Shown here in pieces: positions 1 to 11,761 of a stretch of DNA of 64,000 nucleotides. The first letter of the stretch is position 1; each line of letters begins with the position of its first letter. The stretch lies in contig NC_092671.1 in assembly GCF_964355755.1 (NCBI RefSeq), positions 11,109,001 through 11,173,000 of the forward strand. The letters run 5' to 3'. The notes below the pieces were generated by a model that worked only from the letters and a program-made list of their open reading frames with translations, was not told the DNA's origin and made no database searches. Position numbers and translations under genes: made by a program. Source of the stretch: Antedon mediterranea. Its lineage: Eukaryota > Echinodermata > Crinoidea > Comatulida > Antedonidae.

Positions 1-830
1 AAATGACATTTACATAGCAATTTAGCACTGTGTTTTACTATAACCAATTCGGTTATGGTAAAGCACAATGATATAGAATAGGAAACATTTAATTATAATG
101 ATTATTTACATAGCAATTTATCACTGTGTTTTACTATAACCAATTTGATTATGGTAAGACACAATGATAAAGAATAGGAAACATTTAATAATAATGATTA
201 TTTACATAGCAATTTAGCACCATGTTTTACTATAACCAATTTGATTAGAGTAAAACACAATGACAAAGAATAGGAAACATTTAATAATAATGATTATTTA
301 CATAGCTAGCAATTTAGCACAATGTTTTACTATAACCAATTTGGTTAGAGTAAAACACAATGATAAAGAATAGGAAACATTTAATAATAATGATTATTTA
401 CATAACAATTTAGCACAATGTTTTACTATAACCAATTTGATTAGAGTAAAACACAATGATATAGAATAGGAACATTTAATAACATGATAAATGACATTCA
501 CATAGAAATTTAGCACTGTGTTTTACTATAACCAATTTGATTAGAGTAAAGCACAATGATAAAGAATAGGAAACATTTAATAATATGATAAATGACATTT
601 ACATAGTAATTTATCACTGTGTTTTACTATAACCAATTTGGTTAGAGTAAAACATTTTAACTATGATAAATGATATTTAGCACTGTGCTGGATACAGTAA
701 AACACAAATAAAGAATAGGAAACATAATAAATAATATGATACATTTACATACAAATTTAGTATTGTGTTTTACTATAGCCAATTTGGTTACAGTAAAACA
801 CAATGATAATGAAACATTTATTATATGATG
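1..830. repeat. ~98-bp tandem satellite, left array
   Basis: About seven to eight imperfect copies of a unit of roughly 95-100 bp. Each unit contains ataaccaattt, a short inverted partner gtaaaacacaatgat, then gaataggaaacattta and a stretch ending tacatagcaatttagcac. The copies decay after about 650. The same unit recurs in the opposite orientation at 4545-5580. No coding potential is seen. Confidence 0.9.
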
Positions 831-1009
831 TTATTTACATAGCAAATTATTATATTAAACATATCTTATTATCTAAACGTTATGATAAAGAATAGGATAC
901 ATATAATGTAATAATATAATAAATACAAGTTACATAGTTTATCATCTTGTTTTACAGAACCAATTTGGTGACACAGTTAAACACAGTGATAAAGAATAGA
1001 AACTGTTTT

Positions 1010-1425
1010 AGGTTATAACCCTAACCCTAGTTTGAAGCGACATAATAAAATTAATTCATCGCGAAAAAGTACGTATCGTATTCAGAAACTTTTGAAATTT
1101 GTTAAATATGTTTAATAGGTTCTTACGTCTATAAAACAAACAAAAAATATAAATTTTACGAAAAATTCGTGATTTTAATAATTTGCATTTCTAAAAATGT
1201 ACACTTATGAAATACCATACATTTTCCAACACATTTTTACTTCATTGATGATTCCCAGAAATCAAAATAAAACAAATTATGATATTTCTTTTACATTATA
1301 GATGTAAGAACCTATATTGAACATGTACCAAATTTCAAACGTTTTTTAAGACGATACGTATTTTTTATCGATGAATTAAGTATGTGATCGCTTCAAACTA
1401 GGGTTAGGGTTAAATAACCTAACAG
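1010..1425. mobile_element. ~400-bp long-TIR element, copy 1
   Basis: The left arm starts aaccctaaccctagtttgaagcg. The right arm ends with its reverse complement, cgcttcaaactagggttagggtt. The arms pair imperfectly over about 130 bp, including the tacgtatcgt and aggttcttac blocks, around a centre of about 150 bp. There is no ORF. This is the layout of a non-autonomous DNA transposon (MITE). It sits inside satellite sequence. Confidence 0.75.
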
Positions 1426-1639
1426 TTCCATTCTTTAACACTGTGTTTAACTTTTAACCAAATTGGTTTTAGTACAACACAATGATAAACTATGTACATT
1501 TTATTTTTCATATTACATTATAGGATACATATAATGTAATAATAATAAATACAAGTTACATAGTTTATCATCTTGTTTTACAGAACCAATTTGGGTTGGT
1601 TACACAGTTAAACACAGTGATAAAGAATAGACACTGGTT

Positions 1640-2052
1640 TAGGTTATATAACTCTAACCCTAGTTTGAAGCGATCACATACTTAATTCATCGCGAAAAAA
1701 TACGTATCGTATTCAGAAACATTTGAAATTTGGTAAATATGTTCAATAGGTTCTTTTGTCTATAAAACAAACAAAAAATAAAAGTTTCAAGACAAATTCG
1801 TGATTTTAATAATTTGCATTTCTAAACATTTACACTTATGAAAGACAATACATTTCCAACACATTTTTACTTCATTGATGATTCCCAGAAATCAAAATAA
1901 AACTATTAGGATATTTCTTTTGCATTATAGATGTAAGAACCTATATTGAACATATCTACCAAATATCAAACGTTTTTCAAGACGATACGTATTTTTAGCG
2001 ATGAATATTAAATATGTGATCGCTTCAAACTAGGGTTAGGGTTAAATAAACT
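1640..2052. mobile_element. ~400-bp long-TIR element, copy 2
   Basis: Second copy of the element at 1010-1425, with the same telomere-like aaccctaaccctag outer ends and the same inverted arms. It is separated from copy 1 by about 200 bp of satellite-like sequence. A rearranged partial copy follows at about 2380-2640, ending gcttcaaactagagggtagggt. Confidence 0.75.
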
Positions 2053-3059
2053 AAAACAGTTCTATTCTTTATCACTCACTGTGTTTAACTTTTAACCAAA
2101 ATGGTTATAGTAAAACACAATGATAAACTTATATGTAAATTTTATTTTTCATAACATAAAATGTTTGATATTCTTTATAATATTTAATATTATATTTTAG
2201 GCCTACTATTAATGACGTATAAATGCACACTACATCTGAAATAACTTTCTACTTCATTGGCGATTCTTACCAAAAAAAAGAACTAATTTTGTTATGTATA
2301 TAGAGCAACCTATTATAACATGTCTTGTATGATTTTTATCTTGTTTCAATGACATTTTATACTACAATTCAAATGAAAAAGCATCACAACAAAATACGTC
2401 TGGTATTCAAAAAGAAAAGAAAAAACGAATGTGTTGAAAATGTATGGTCTTTCATAAGTGTGAATTTTTAGAAATGCAAATAATGGAAGTCATCGATTTG
2501 TCTTGAAATTTATAATTTGTTTTGTCTTATTGAACATATCTATACAAAAATTAATGTCAAACGTTTCTGAATACGATACGTTTTTTTTCTCGATGAATTT
2601 ATAATGTCGCTTCAAACTAGAGGGTAGGGTAGTAACCTAACAAGTATCTATTCTTTATCACTATGTTTAACTGTGTAACCATATTGGTTCTAATAAAAAA
2701 CAATGATAAACTATGTAAATTGTATGTTTCATATATTACATTTTTGCCCAAAAAAATTATTGGGAATGTCAAATTTCTTTTTCATGACATATATCTACAA
2801 ATTTCAGAAGCTTTTGAATACGAGTATTTTACGCGATGTTTTTTTATCCTCATTTTAATATTTTGGTAATGTAATTCACATGCATAAAGTTTTGTATCCA
2901 AAAATTGTTTATTCTTGAGTAGAAATGAGGAAATAAATAGTATTCCTGTATAATATAATAATCAATAATAAAGTATAAAAAAAAGTGTTGTGTAAACGAA
3001 CGTTTTTTACGCTTCGAATTTTCTGTTACATTATGTTTGAATTGAAGCTACAGATATTG
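2053..3059. other. No gene; satellite and element debris
   Basis: Contains an inverted satellite unit near 2060-2160, the broken third long-TIR copy (2380-2640) and another satellite fragment near 2650-2750. The short open frame at 2663-2869 runs through repeat sequence and has no recognisable domain. Confidence 0.6.
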
Positions 3060-3100
3060 AATCATGGACCTATAAATTAGTAATTTATAGGTCCATGATT
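3060..3100. repeat. Perfect 41-bp inverted repeat
   Basis: Two perfectly complementary 20-bp arms (3060-3079 and 3081-3100) flank a single G. The left arm reads aatcatggacctataaatta. It could form a cruciform. It lies between the satellite debris and the 15-bp foldback. Confidence 0.95.
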
Positions 3101-3379
3101 GAACATATCGTCACTCACCACACATTTTTTGTTTTATATTTCGAAAGTATTTATTCTAAAGAACAATTGATGCAAACATCAACTGCGTATCTTATTTCAT
3201 TAATTAATTATATTAATTATAATTTGGCGATTATTCGTCACACGAAGCGTCGAATATCGATTCGTCTCGTCATGGGAAGAAAACGTGCATTGCGCACACT
3301 GTTTACGCGCCTCAACAATAAACGGCGAATATGCGATTCGTCACTAATTATGGAACGCCGTTTTACACAAGTTTTTGGC

Positions 3380-4215
3380 GATGATAAAAATTGCGTCGAT
3401 GATGAAATTGCGTCGATGAAAATTGCATCGACGCAATGTAGATTGCGTCGACGCAATTTACATTGCGTCGATGAAAATTGCATCGATGAAAATTGCGTCG
3501 ATGAAAATTGCGTCGATGAAAACTGCATCGATGAAAATTGCGTCGATGAAAACTGCATGGATGAAAATTGATGTGATGAATTTAATTGATTATGAAAATT
3601 CCAAATGGTTTTAATTCAATCAATGATGAAAATGACTACTAGTAAAGTAAATGATGATGTTAATAATGATGTTAATAATGTTATTATGTTGCTAAAAATT
3701 GACGGTTTCTGAATATTTTGATATGATAAACATGTTTACCGCTTGCGCTAGCGCGCGTTATAGACAAGCGCACAGTGAGCGCGCACTAAAACAATGTTGA
3801 AATATATGCACTGATTAACATTTTAGTGATTTATTGTCAACACATTTTAGCAATGGATCCATTATTGTCCTTTCGGACACATTATATCTTCTAGCTAATT
3901 GCTTCCGTTAATCCACCAGTTCAGTACATAAAATTCAGATGTCCAGCATCCATGACATCATATTCAAATCATACCGGCAGGGAGATCGCACTTTTCATCG
4001 ATGCAGTTTTCATCGATGCAGTTTTCATCGACGCAATTTTCATCGACGCAATTTTCATCACATTAACGCAATTTTCATTACATCGACGCAATTTTCATCG
4101 ACGCAATGTTCATCACATCGACTTAAATTTTCATTACATCAATACTATATTCATCGACGCAATTTTCATCACATCGACGCAATTTTCATTGCATCATCGA
4201 CGCGATTTTATCATC
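3380..4215. mobile_element. Foldback element with 15-bp repeat arms
   Basis: The left arm (about 3380-3575) is a tandem array of a 15-bp unit, gatgaaaattgcgtc. The right arm (about 3985-4215) is the same array in reverse complement. The outermost sequences match as inverted ends (ggcgatgataaaa on the left, ttttatcatcgcc on the right). The arms enclose about 410 bp of unrelated DNA without a gene. Inverted arms built of short tandem repeats are the hallmark of foldback elements. Sea-urchin TU elements are described with 15-bp repeats, so a TU-like assignment is plausible. The open frames across the arms (such as 3095-3571) are artefacts of a period divisible by three. Confidence 0.75.
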
Positions 4216-4544
4216 GCCTAAACTGGCATCGCGATGAATTTTTCAGTAGATGTAATGAGACAGTTCAGTAGATGTAATGACAGTTAATTTAATTGTTCTG
4301 CTCTTTTTGTACAAATCTATACTACTTTATATTATGGATTTTGTAGTACTGTTAAAATGATTAAATCTCTGGAAGTGTGTTTTACGAGTATGTCCGCAAA
4401 TTTATGCGTTTACGGTTTTAAAATGTGAGTTTTAAATAGCGAACATGATCTTGTTAGGTGCACTACGCACGCAGTATTCCAAAATGTCTTACTAATTGGG
4501 AGAAAATCATATTGTATCATATCATATTATATCCATTCTTTAAA
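4216..4544. other. No gene seen
   Basis: AT-rich single-copy-looking sequence between the foldback and the right satellite array. No ORF, RNA or repeat that I can support. Confidence 0.5.
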
Positions 4545-5580
4545 TTCATATTCTTTATCCAAAACTAAATTGGTATAGTAAAACACAGTGCTAGCAATTT
4601 ATCATATTATTAAATGTTTCATATTCTTTATCATTGTGTTTTACTCTAATCAAATTGGTATAGTAAAACACAGTGCTAAATTGCTATGTGAATGTCATTT
4701 ATCATATTTTTAAATGTTTCCTATTCTTTATCATTGTGTTTAACTCTAACCAAATTGGTTATAGTAAAACACAGTGCTAAATTGCTATGTAAATGTTATA
4801 TATCATATTATTAAATTCCTATTCTTTATCATTGTGTTTTACTCTAACCAAATTGGTTATAGTAAAACACAGTGATAAATTGCTATGCAAATGTAATTTA
4901 TCATATTATTAAATGTTTCCTATTCTTTATCATTGTGTTTTACTCTAACCAAATTGGTTATAGTAAAACACAGTGATAACTTGCTATGTAAATGTAATTT
5001 ATCATGTTATTAAATGTTTCCTATTCTTTATCGTTGAGTTTTACTCTAATCAAATTGGTTATAGTAAAACACAGTGCTAAATTGCTATGTAAATGTTATA
5101 TATCATATTATTAAATGTTTCCTATTCTTTATCATTGTGTTTTACTCTAATCTGATTGGTTATAGTAAAACACAGTGCTAAATTGCTATGTGAATGTCAT
5201 TTATCATGTTATTAAATGTTTCCTATTCTTTATCATTGTGCTTTACTCTAACCAAATTGGTTATAGTAAAACACAGTGCTAAATTGCTATGTAAATGTCA
5301 TTTATCATGTTATTAAATGTTTCTTATTCTTTATCATTGTGTTTTACTCTAACCAAATTGGTTATAGTAAAACACAGTGCTAAATTGCTATGTAAATGTA
5401 ATTTATCATATTATTAAATGTTTCCTATTCTTTATCATTGTGTTTTACTCTAACCAAATTGGTTATAATTTATTTAATTTCATTTCAAAAGACATTTACC
5501 TAAATTTCTATTTAAATGTCATTTATCAAATTATTAAATGTTTCCTATTATTTATCTGGTTATATAGTAAAACACTGTGC
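4545..5580. repeat. ~98-bp tandem satellite, right (inverted) array
   Basis: About ten copies of the left-array unit in reverse complement, with landmarks tgtttcctattctttatcattg, caaattggttatagtaaaacac and gctaaattgctatg. The spacing is about 100 bp. With the left array it makes a large inverted arrangement around the long-TIR and foldback elements. Confidence 0.9.
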
Positions 5581-6627
5581 TAAATTGCTATTGTATTAAG
5601 GACGAGTTCCGAGAAGATGTATTCAAAGCTACAACCAATCAGAACAGTGTTAATCAATATAGTCCATGGCTACAGCCAATCAGAAACGTCCAAATCGCAA
5701 TAACCCCTAGGCTAATAGAAATTATTGGTCCGTGTAGCCTTTTCAACCAGACGTTGCGAGGTTTAAAAAGTAAAACATGATTTACTCGCCAGTTTGGTAT
5801 AGTTTATATACCTGACGACGCATGCTGCTCAAATATAGCGCCACCACCACATGTCAAAACTGTCAATTCCTTTTCTCAGACTGCTTGCTGGTGGCCTAGG
5901 CTAGAAATAACTGACTAAAAAAAGTAGGGGATGCTTTGTAAAAATAAATAAGTTTTCAACACAGCATGCACTTTATTTATGCCTAGGTTGGCATGTAAAA
6001 TAGGCTACTAGAGTAGTAGGCTATACCTAGGATAGCCTAAATTAGATAGGCCTCGAGTCTAGCCTAGCCTACTTAGACTAGCCTAGCCCTAGCTAGGCCT
6101 AGTAGTAGTAGGCCTAGCCTAGTTAGCTAGCCTAGTAGGCTAAAGGCCTAATAGCCTAGTAGGCCTAGGCCTATATAATATTATGTATATACTTAAATAA
6201 ATAAATAAAATACTTAATTAGTAGCTCTAGGCTAGGCCTAGGCGTAGCCGCCCTTTTAGTAGACCTAGGCCTACTACTGGGAAACTAGCCTAGCTAGTAG
6301 TAGAGAGGGCCAGTTGGCTAAAGGTAGGAATCCTAGCTAGGTAATACTAATAGGAATAGACCAGGACAGTCAGTAGTAAACTAGGCCTGGCCCTATTTCT
6401 TTCCATTATACTTATTATAGGCCTACAGTACTAAAAGTGTATTACTACTATTAAGTAACTATTAGCTCATCTATTGAGTAAACTGTCATTAACAAATCAA
6501 TTGATTGCAGCATTTGCAATGATATAGGCTAATGATATAATAACATAATAATATTCAATTTGAAATATTTTTTATAGATTTGTTTATTTTCATTATGATC
6601 TTTTTCATGATTTCAGTGTCTTCCTGA
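5581..6627. other. TDRKH upstream region with taggcct-rich tract
   Basis: About 6000-6420 is dense in overlapping CCTAGG, TAGGCC and CTAGCC words and is low in complexity. The TDRKH promoter and any 5' untranslated exon should lie between here and 6627. I see no convincing TATA box or fixed transcription start. Confidence 0.4.
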
Positions 6628-9600
6628 ATGAAGTATAGAATGGGGTTAACCAATCGGCAGGTTGCAGCCTTGGTAGTAACAGTACCACTTTCAGCATTCT
6701 TTCTGTATTTGCTCTTTAAAAAACAAGAGGAAGGTACAGTTTGATTTAAAAAACTACATGTGCTTCATATTTTACTAGAATAGTTCTCAGTTTATCCAGA
6801 AATTATACAATAATTTTATCTCAATATTTATCCACACATCCACTAACTAACAAGATATTCTTTTGTCTTCTAAAGATGATGATTATTTCCCTGAGAATGG
6901 CAACAAAAGTGTTGCATCTGGCCAACAGACTATTGTTGAAATTAAAGTTCCATCGAGATGTGCTGCTGCTATTATTGGTAGAGATGGATCAAACATTAAA
7001 AAGGTACAAAACAGTAATGAATGAATTATATCGTAAGTGAGCAAAATATGAGTTAAGATATCATGAAAAATATATGAGTCCGCTACCCACGTGCAAAACA
7101 TCAAAGGGTCAATCTTCAATCAATCTTTTTCAAGATGAGATTGATTGACAATGAAAAATAAAAGTCTGGTAATATTTTCATTCTTTGCTGATTAATATTT
7201 CACAAAACATGACTTGCCATAATGTTAATGTATGTTTAACATGGCCTACAATATCTGGTAGGACTGTACTGTACATCTCTATTGAAATTGCAGTATATTC
7301 TTACTTAATAGATCTTTTTATTGCTTTTATAGAAATCTATTAATGGCTTTAAGTTTAAAAATAAAAAAATGTGATTATATTTTTACAGATCCAGGCTGAT
7401 ACAGGTGCCAAGGTAAACTTTCAAGATCGTGAAAATAAATCAGAAGAAAGTACAGGTTATCGTGTAGTAAAAATCAGAGGAAAGGTTGAAAATGTGATGT
7501 TGGCGGAGAGACTTGTGCGGAAGTGTATTGAGTCAGCACCTGTTATAAACACAGTAGAAATTATCATTCCAAAACATTATATTGGAAGAATAATAGGTAG
7601 ACTATTGTTTCTATCATATTTATAATAGCTCTTTACTTCATACAAACATCTGTACTGCATATTTTGTTTTTATTCTATTTTTTTTACTTCATACGCATCC
7701 AACCAACTTTTTGGTTTACAGTATCAAAAAAGAAATCGTATAATCCATCCATATCTTTTTATTTCTCATTTATTTATTTTGAATTAATAGCAAGTTTTAG
7801 CTTAGCTAAATAGCAAGCAAGTGCCAAGGCAAGGTTTTTTGGTGATTGTATTTTAAAAGAGGTCTTTTTTTCTTTAGGAAAGAGTGGAACAAACATACGC
7901 AGCTTATGTGAAATAAGTCAAGCAAAAATAAAGATTGAAAGAGGTGGAAATAACCGAGATCCAAAATTGTGCAAAATATCTGGAACTGATGAACAGATAG
8001 CATTTGCTAAGGTACTAATTGAATACTTTATTTCAGGATGTTAATTGAAAGCTCTAGTATTGTGCTAAACTAGTATACAATATAACAATCACTTTAGTCT
8101 AGCCAATCATGCTTAGTTATTTACCCGGGTAAGTAGTTCTTCAACTAAAGCTCTATCTACACTATCAACAAAATGTGATGTGCCCAAATATGGTAGTGAT
8201 ATGCTCAAATATGGTAGTGATATGACATCATCGTGTCCATATATGAGCAAACAATTTTTTGTCACATGAAGTTAGTTACAAGATAGTGCAGACCGAGCTT
8301 AATAAATGCGTAAAAAACTAATCCCAAATGCGTCCCATGATTGAGGCAAATACTGTACAAAAGTCCTGTTTCGTCAATGTTATTATATAAAGTAAATATT
8401 TAAATATATTGTATAAGAAAACAAGATATTTTAGCTAGCTTTAATACCATACCCCACACACATGCTGTAGTAGGGCAGAAGATGAATTAATTATTTGACC
8501 AAATATATATTTGTAGTCTTCATTTAACCAATTTAATTTTTCTTGAAATAAGTCATTGCTTGATGAAGAGATACGTAAAGAGGATGAGATTGACAGACGA
8601 AATGAAATTGCCTCACAAGACAGAAAACCAAGGGGTAGCAAACTGAACAGTCCAGCTGAAGAAATCAACTATAAATTAGACCAACCAGTTAAGCAACCAA
8701 AGAGTATGACAGTATTTTATTTCATCCTGTATGTTTGCTCTTTTGAAGAAATACAGAAATTATCTGAGTGCATTCAATACCCTAGCTATTCCAAACTGGT
8801 AGTTGGTTAACATCTGAAAAAGGGACACCCATAATAAGTAGACACTTCCGAACAATGGGCTATATATATACTGTGGACTGCCAACACTTATTCAGGGGAC
8901 ACTCCTTTATTAAGGGGACACATGATTGGGTTTATATTGCAAACATGGCCTGTGGCTGTTTACTTTTATTTTACTTTTTGGTTAACTTTTTTGTTAATTG
9001 CTACCATTTAATTTTCTTCTCAGGTATAACTTCTCAGGAACAGAAGTCACGATTGATGCCATTACCCGACCACAGTGATTACTTTGCGGTCTTCATCTCG
9101 GCTGTGGAGCATCCTGGGCATTTCTGGATGCAGATTCTTGGCAGCCCAAGCAAAGCACTCAACTTAGATATTCTTATGCAGTCAATGACAGAGTATTTTA
9201 GCAGGCCAGTTGATGGTGAGGTATGAAAACAGAGTTAATTTTTGAATCCGTAATTAAATAGAATCAACGTACAATGCCATCTTGCATATCTCTTTTGGAT
9301 TAATATCTTTTTTTTGTATTTGAAGAAATATTATGTAGATTATTACAATTAATGTCAAATTCCAATTATTATTTGCAACTGCCATAACAATAGCCAACAA
9401 ATGTAGGAGAATAATCTTGTTTGATTTGTTTTCAGTCCGATAAAGTAAGTTGTATACGTATTGGAGACATAGTGGCAGCCCCATTTCAACATGATGATAA
9501 TTGGTACCGAGCAAAAGTTGTTGGATTTCTTGATGAAGGACTTGTTGATGTTTATTATGTTGATTATGGTGACAATGGCAGTGTACACAGAGAGCAATTA

Positions 9601-10611
9601 AAAGAACTAAGGTATAATTGTCATAATTCCCTTCCAATAATTGTGTTTTCCCCCGCCTGAGTGAAATCAAACCTGATGTTTGCATCATCGGTTCACACTT
9701 GTGATTACGCAATACAACACCTTGCATCAATACGTCGATCCGTTGCGTTCTAGTGGGAACCACACTTCAGTTTGTAAAACTGATAAGCATCTACTAATCT
9801 CCTTTGTTTAAACAATGTTTTGACAGTAAACTAATAGACATAATCACTTTTATGTATTCCCTCTCAATTTACATTTTTGATGTTTAAATTTCTGTTTAGG
9901 AGTGATTTCCTAGGCTTGCCGCATCAAGCTACAGAGTGCTGCCTAGCTGGCGTTGAACCACTCAGTAAGTACTCTTCAATTCAGGTGTTTCTACCATCAT
10001 TATGTTAAATAAATCGCTAGAATACTTTATTTATAATAATATACAGAATTTATATGATATACTAAAATTTAATAAAAAAAATTTGAAATGATAAAAATGA
10101 GGAAATTTGTGAGAATAAGAATATTTGCATTTCATTACTTTCAATAAACTTTATTTGATACATTTTTTATTTAAGATGAGTTCTGGTCTGAAGCTGCTAT
10201 AGATAAGTTTGAAGAACTTACCTATTGTGCACAATGGAAGCCTCTGATGGCAAAGGTCCTTTCTTACAAATCTACAGAAAATGGTACTTTACCGAGTTTA
10301 GAGTTGGTCGATACCAATAAAGAAGAGGTGACATTTTTTTATAGTTTTGGATATTTCATTATATAACATTGTTGTCAACTCGATGACTTTTAATCACTTA
10401 TTATTTATGGTACATATTTGAGGCTTATTTAATCAATTTTAATGGGAATGTTCCTTTTGTCACTTTGTTTATTTTTAAGGATATTTTAATAGCTTCCAAG
10501 TTGAGGGAGTCTGGTTTGGCAATTAAAGAAACGACACAGGTTTCAGATGAACATACTTTATTCCCATCTATCAATGAAACAGCAAAAATGATTCAAGAAA
10601 ACGCAGAGTGA
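6628..10611 (+). CDS. TDRKH: Tudor and KH domain-containing protein (TDRKH/PAPI)
   Basis: Ten coding exons: 6628-6733, 6876-7003, 7389-7596, 7878-8011, 8553-8711, 9038-9220, 9436-9611, 9900-9964, 10176-10327, 10480-10611. They sum to 480 codons plus TGA. The order of parts matches the family: an N-terminal membrane segment (about residues 11-32), KH1 with GxxG as GRDG (70-73), KH2 with GKSG (148-151), a charged linker, then an extended Tudor domain from about 246 with NWYRAKVVGF and VYYVDYGDNG. Family knowledge: TDRKH sits on the outer mitochondrial membrane, binds methylated arginines of PIWI proteins and helps trim piRNA 3' ends. The exon 6 acceptor at 9038 is chosen over one at 9024 because it keeps frame with exon 5. 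Human TDRKH is somewhat longer, and the linker and tail are shorter here. A likely polyadenylation signal is at 11343. Confidence 0.93.
8147..8300. mobile_element. MITE family B copy (TDRKH intron 4)
   Basis: About 150 bp bounded by imperfect inverted ends, ctctatctacactatcaa and the complement of gatagtgcagaccgagctt. Internal words gtgatgtgcccaaatatgg and gatatgacatcat are shared with copies at 23405, 26220, 27066 and 57781. Confidence 0.8.
9632..9770. mobile_element. MITE family A fragment (TDRKH intron 7)
   Basis: Right half of the family seen complete at 40525-40767. It contains the cccgcctg block, tgattacgcaatac, and the terminal tagtgggaaccac. The left half is missing. Confidence 0.75.
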
Positions 10612-11761
10612 CTGTCTTTTCCAGAACGATTATCTGTCTGTGAGTAGATTTGCCTTTTAGAATCTCAGGATGTTTTTATATCACTAAAATTACTACAAAC
10701 CACTACTTCACTCTCTCTTCACCTCAAATTGGAAAACAAGAAGAATCGTGATTTTTTTTTAGAAGCTATTTGAAAACCATTTTTGTTACCCCTAAAACTG
10801 TCGTCATTGGCGTGTAAGTACGTGAGCCGTCTTTGTTTAGGGCAGTACAAGGCCCATACAAGAGTATAAAGCTCTGGGTGAGGCCAGTACAAGGGTGTCC
10901 AGTTTTTTGTGAGGGCATATTACAGTATACTTGACACTATACGAAATAACAGACATTTATTTTTGGTGTTGTTTTTTTTTTATTTGTTGCAATGCCTATA
11001 CTATTTACTTTCACAGAAAATAGAAAATCTTGAACATGATTTACCAGTTCAAATCTTTAAAAAATATGATACAGATGAGTCGTTACAAAGAAAATCAAAT
11101 TTAATCACAAGATTAAATTATGATTGTATCTGCCATGTGTTACACACCATTTTATACTTAAATCCTGTCTAGTGAAAATGTATGATATTTCACGTTTCAT
11201 TCCAAGTTTACAGTATTAGTAATAATGTAAAATATGTTGTTAATTTTAAAATGTACACTAGGTCTGTGTATTAAACCTATAGTTTAACTATTAGACTGCG
11301 TTCGTATGAAAAATGTTGCGTTTTATAGAATACTTGGTATGTAATAAAACTACGTATTGGTGTTTTTTTCATTCTATGGAATCGTTTATTAAAAATTAAT
11401 TTGTTGAGTTTACACGGTAAAACTACAAATTGTTATTACGGAATGGAAATGCTGATGTTGATATACAATAATATGCCAATTTAATGCAACAAAATGAAAC
11501 TATCATCAACATTTTTTAAACCAGTAAATGTAAATCGGAAGTCGAAGTTAACTTTAAAATACAGTGCATACACATGCTTCACAACTTTTATACCAGAAAA
11601 CTCTCTAATCTCCATTCAGTTTTATTAAAAACAAATCCTATGCTCTACATGTTGGTAGTCAAGAAAGAAATGGTATGATATACATTAGCTTTAAAAATCA
11701 AATTAAATATGTTGTTAATTTGAAATATTTCTTTTTCCAATGTTGCACTACTCCATATTTC
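10612..11761. other. Convergent 3' intergenic region
   Basis: Tail-to-tail spacer between TDRKH (+) and the adhesion GPCR (-). It holds AATAAA at 11343-11348 for the plus strand and TTTATT at 11620-11625 (AATAAA on the minus strand), so the two 3' untranslated regions probably fill most of it. No further gene is seen. Confidence 0.55.

Noticed and set aside
1011-2050. Telomere or subtelomere at the left end
   Set aside because: Only two TTAGGG-like units occur at each element end, facing both ways. There is no telomeric array.
3095-3614. Overlapping open frames of 63-158 residues on both strands
   Set aside because: They run through the 15-bp repeat arms. The period is a multiple of three, so stop-free frames appear by default in several frames. 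The peptides are simple repeats such as VDENC.
3939-4271. His/Phe/Arg-rich open frames
   Set aside because: Same artefact in the right foldback arm.
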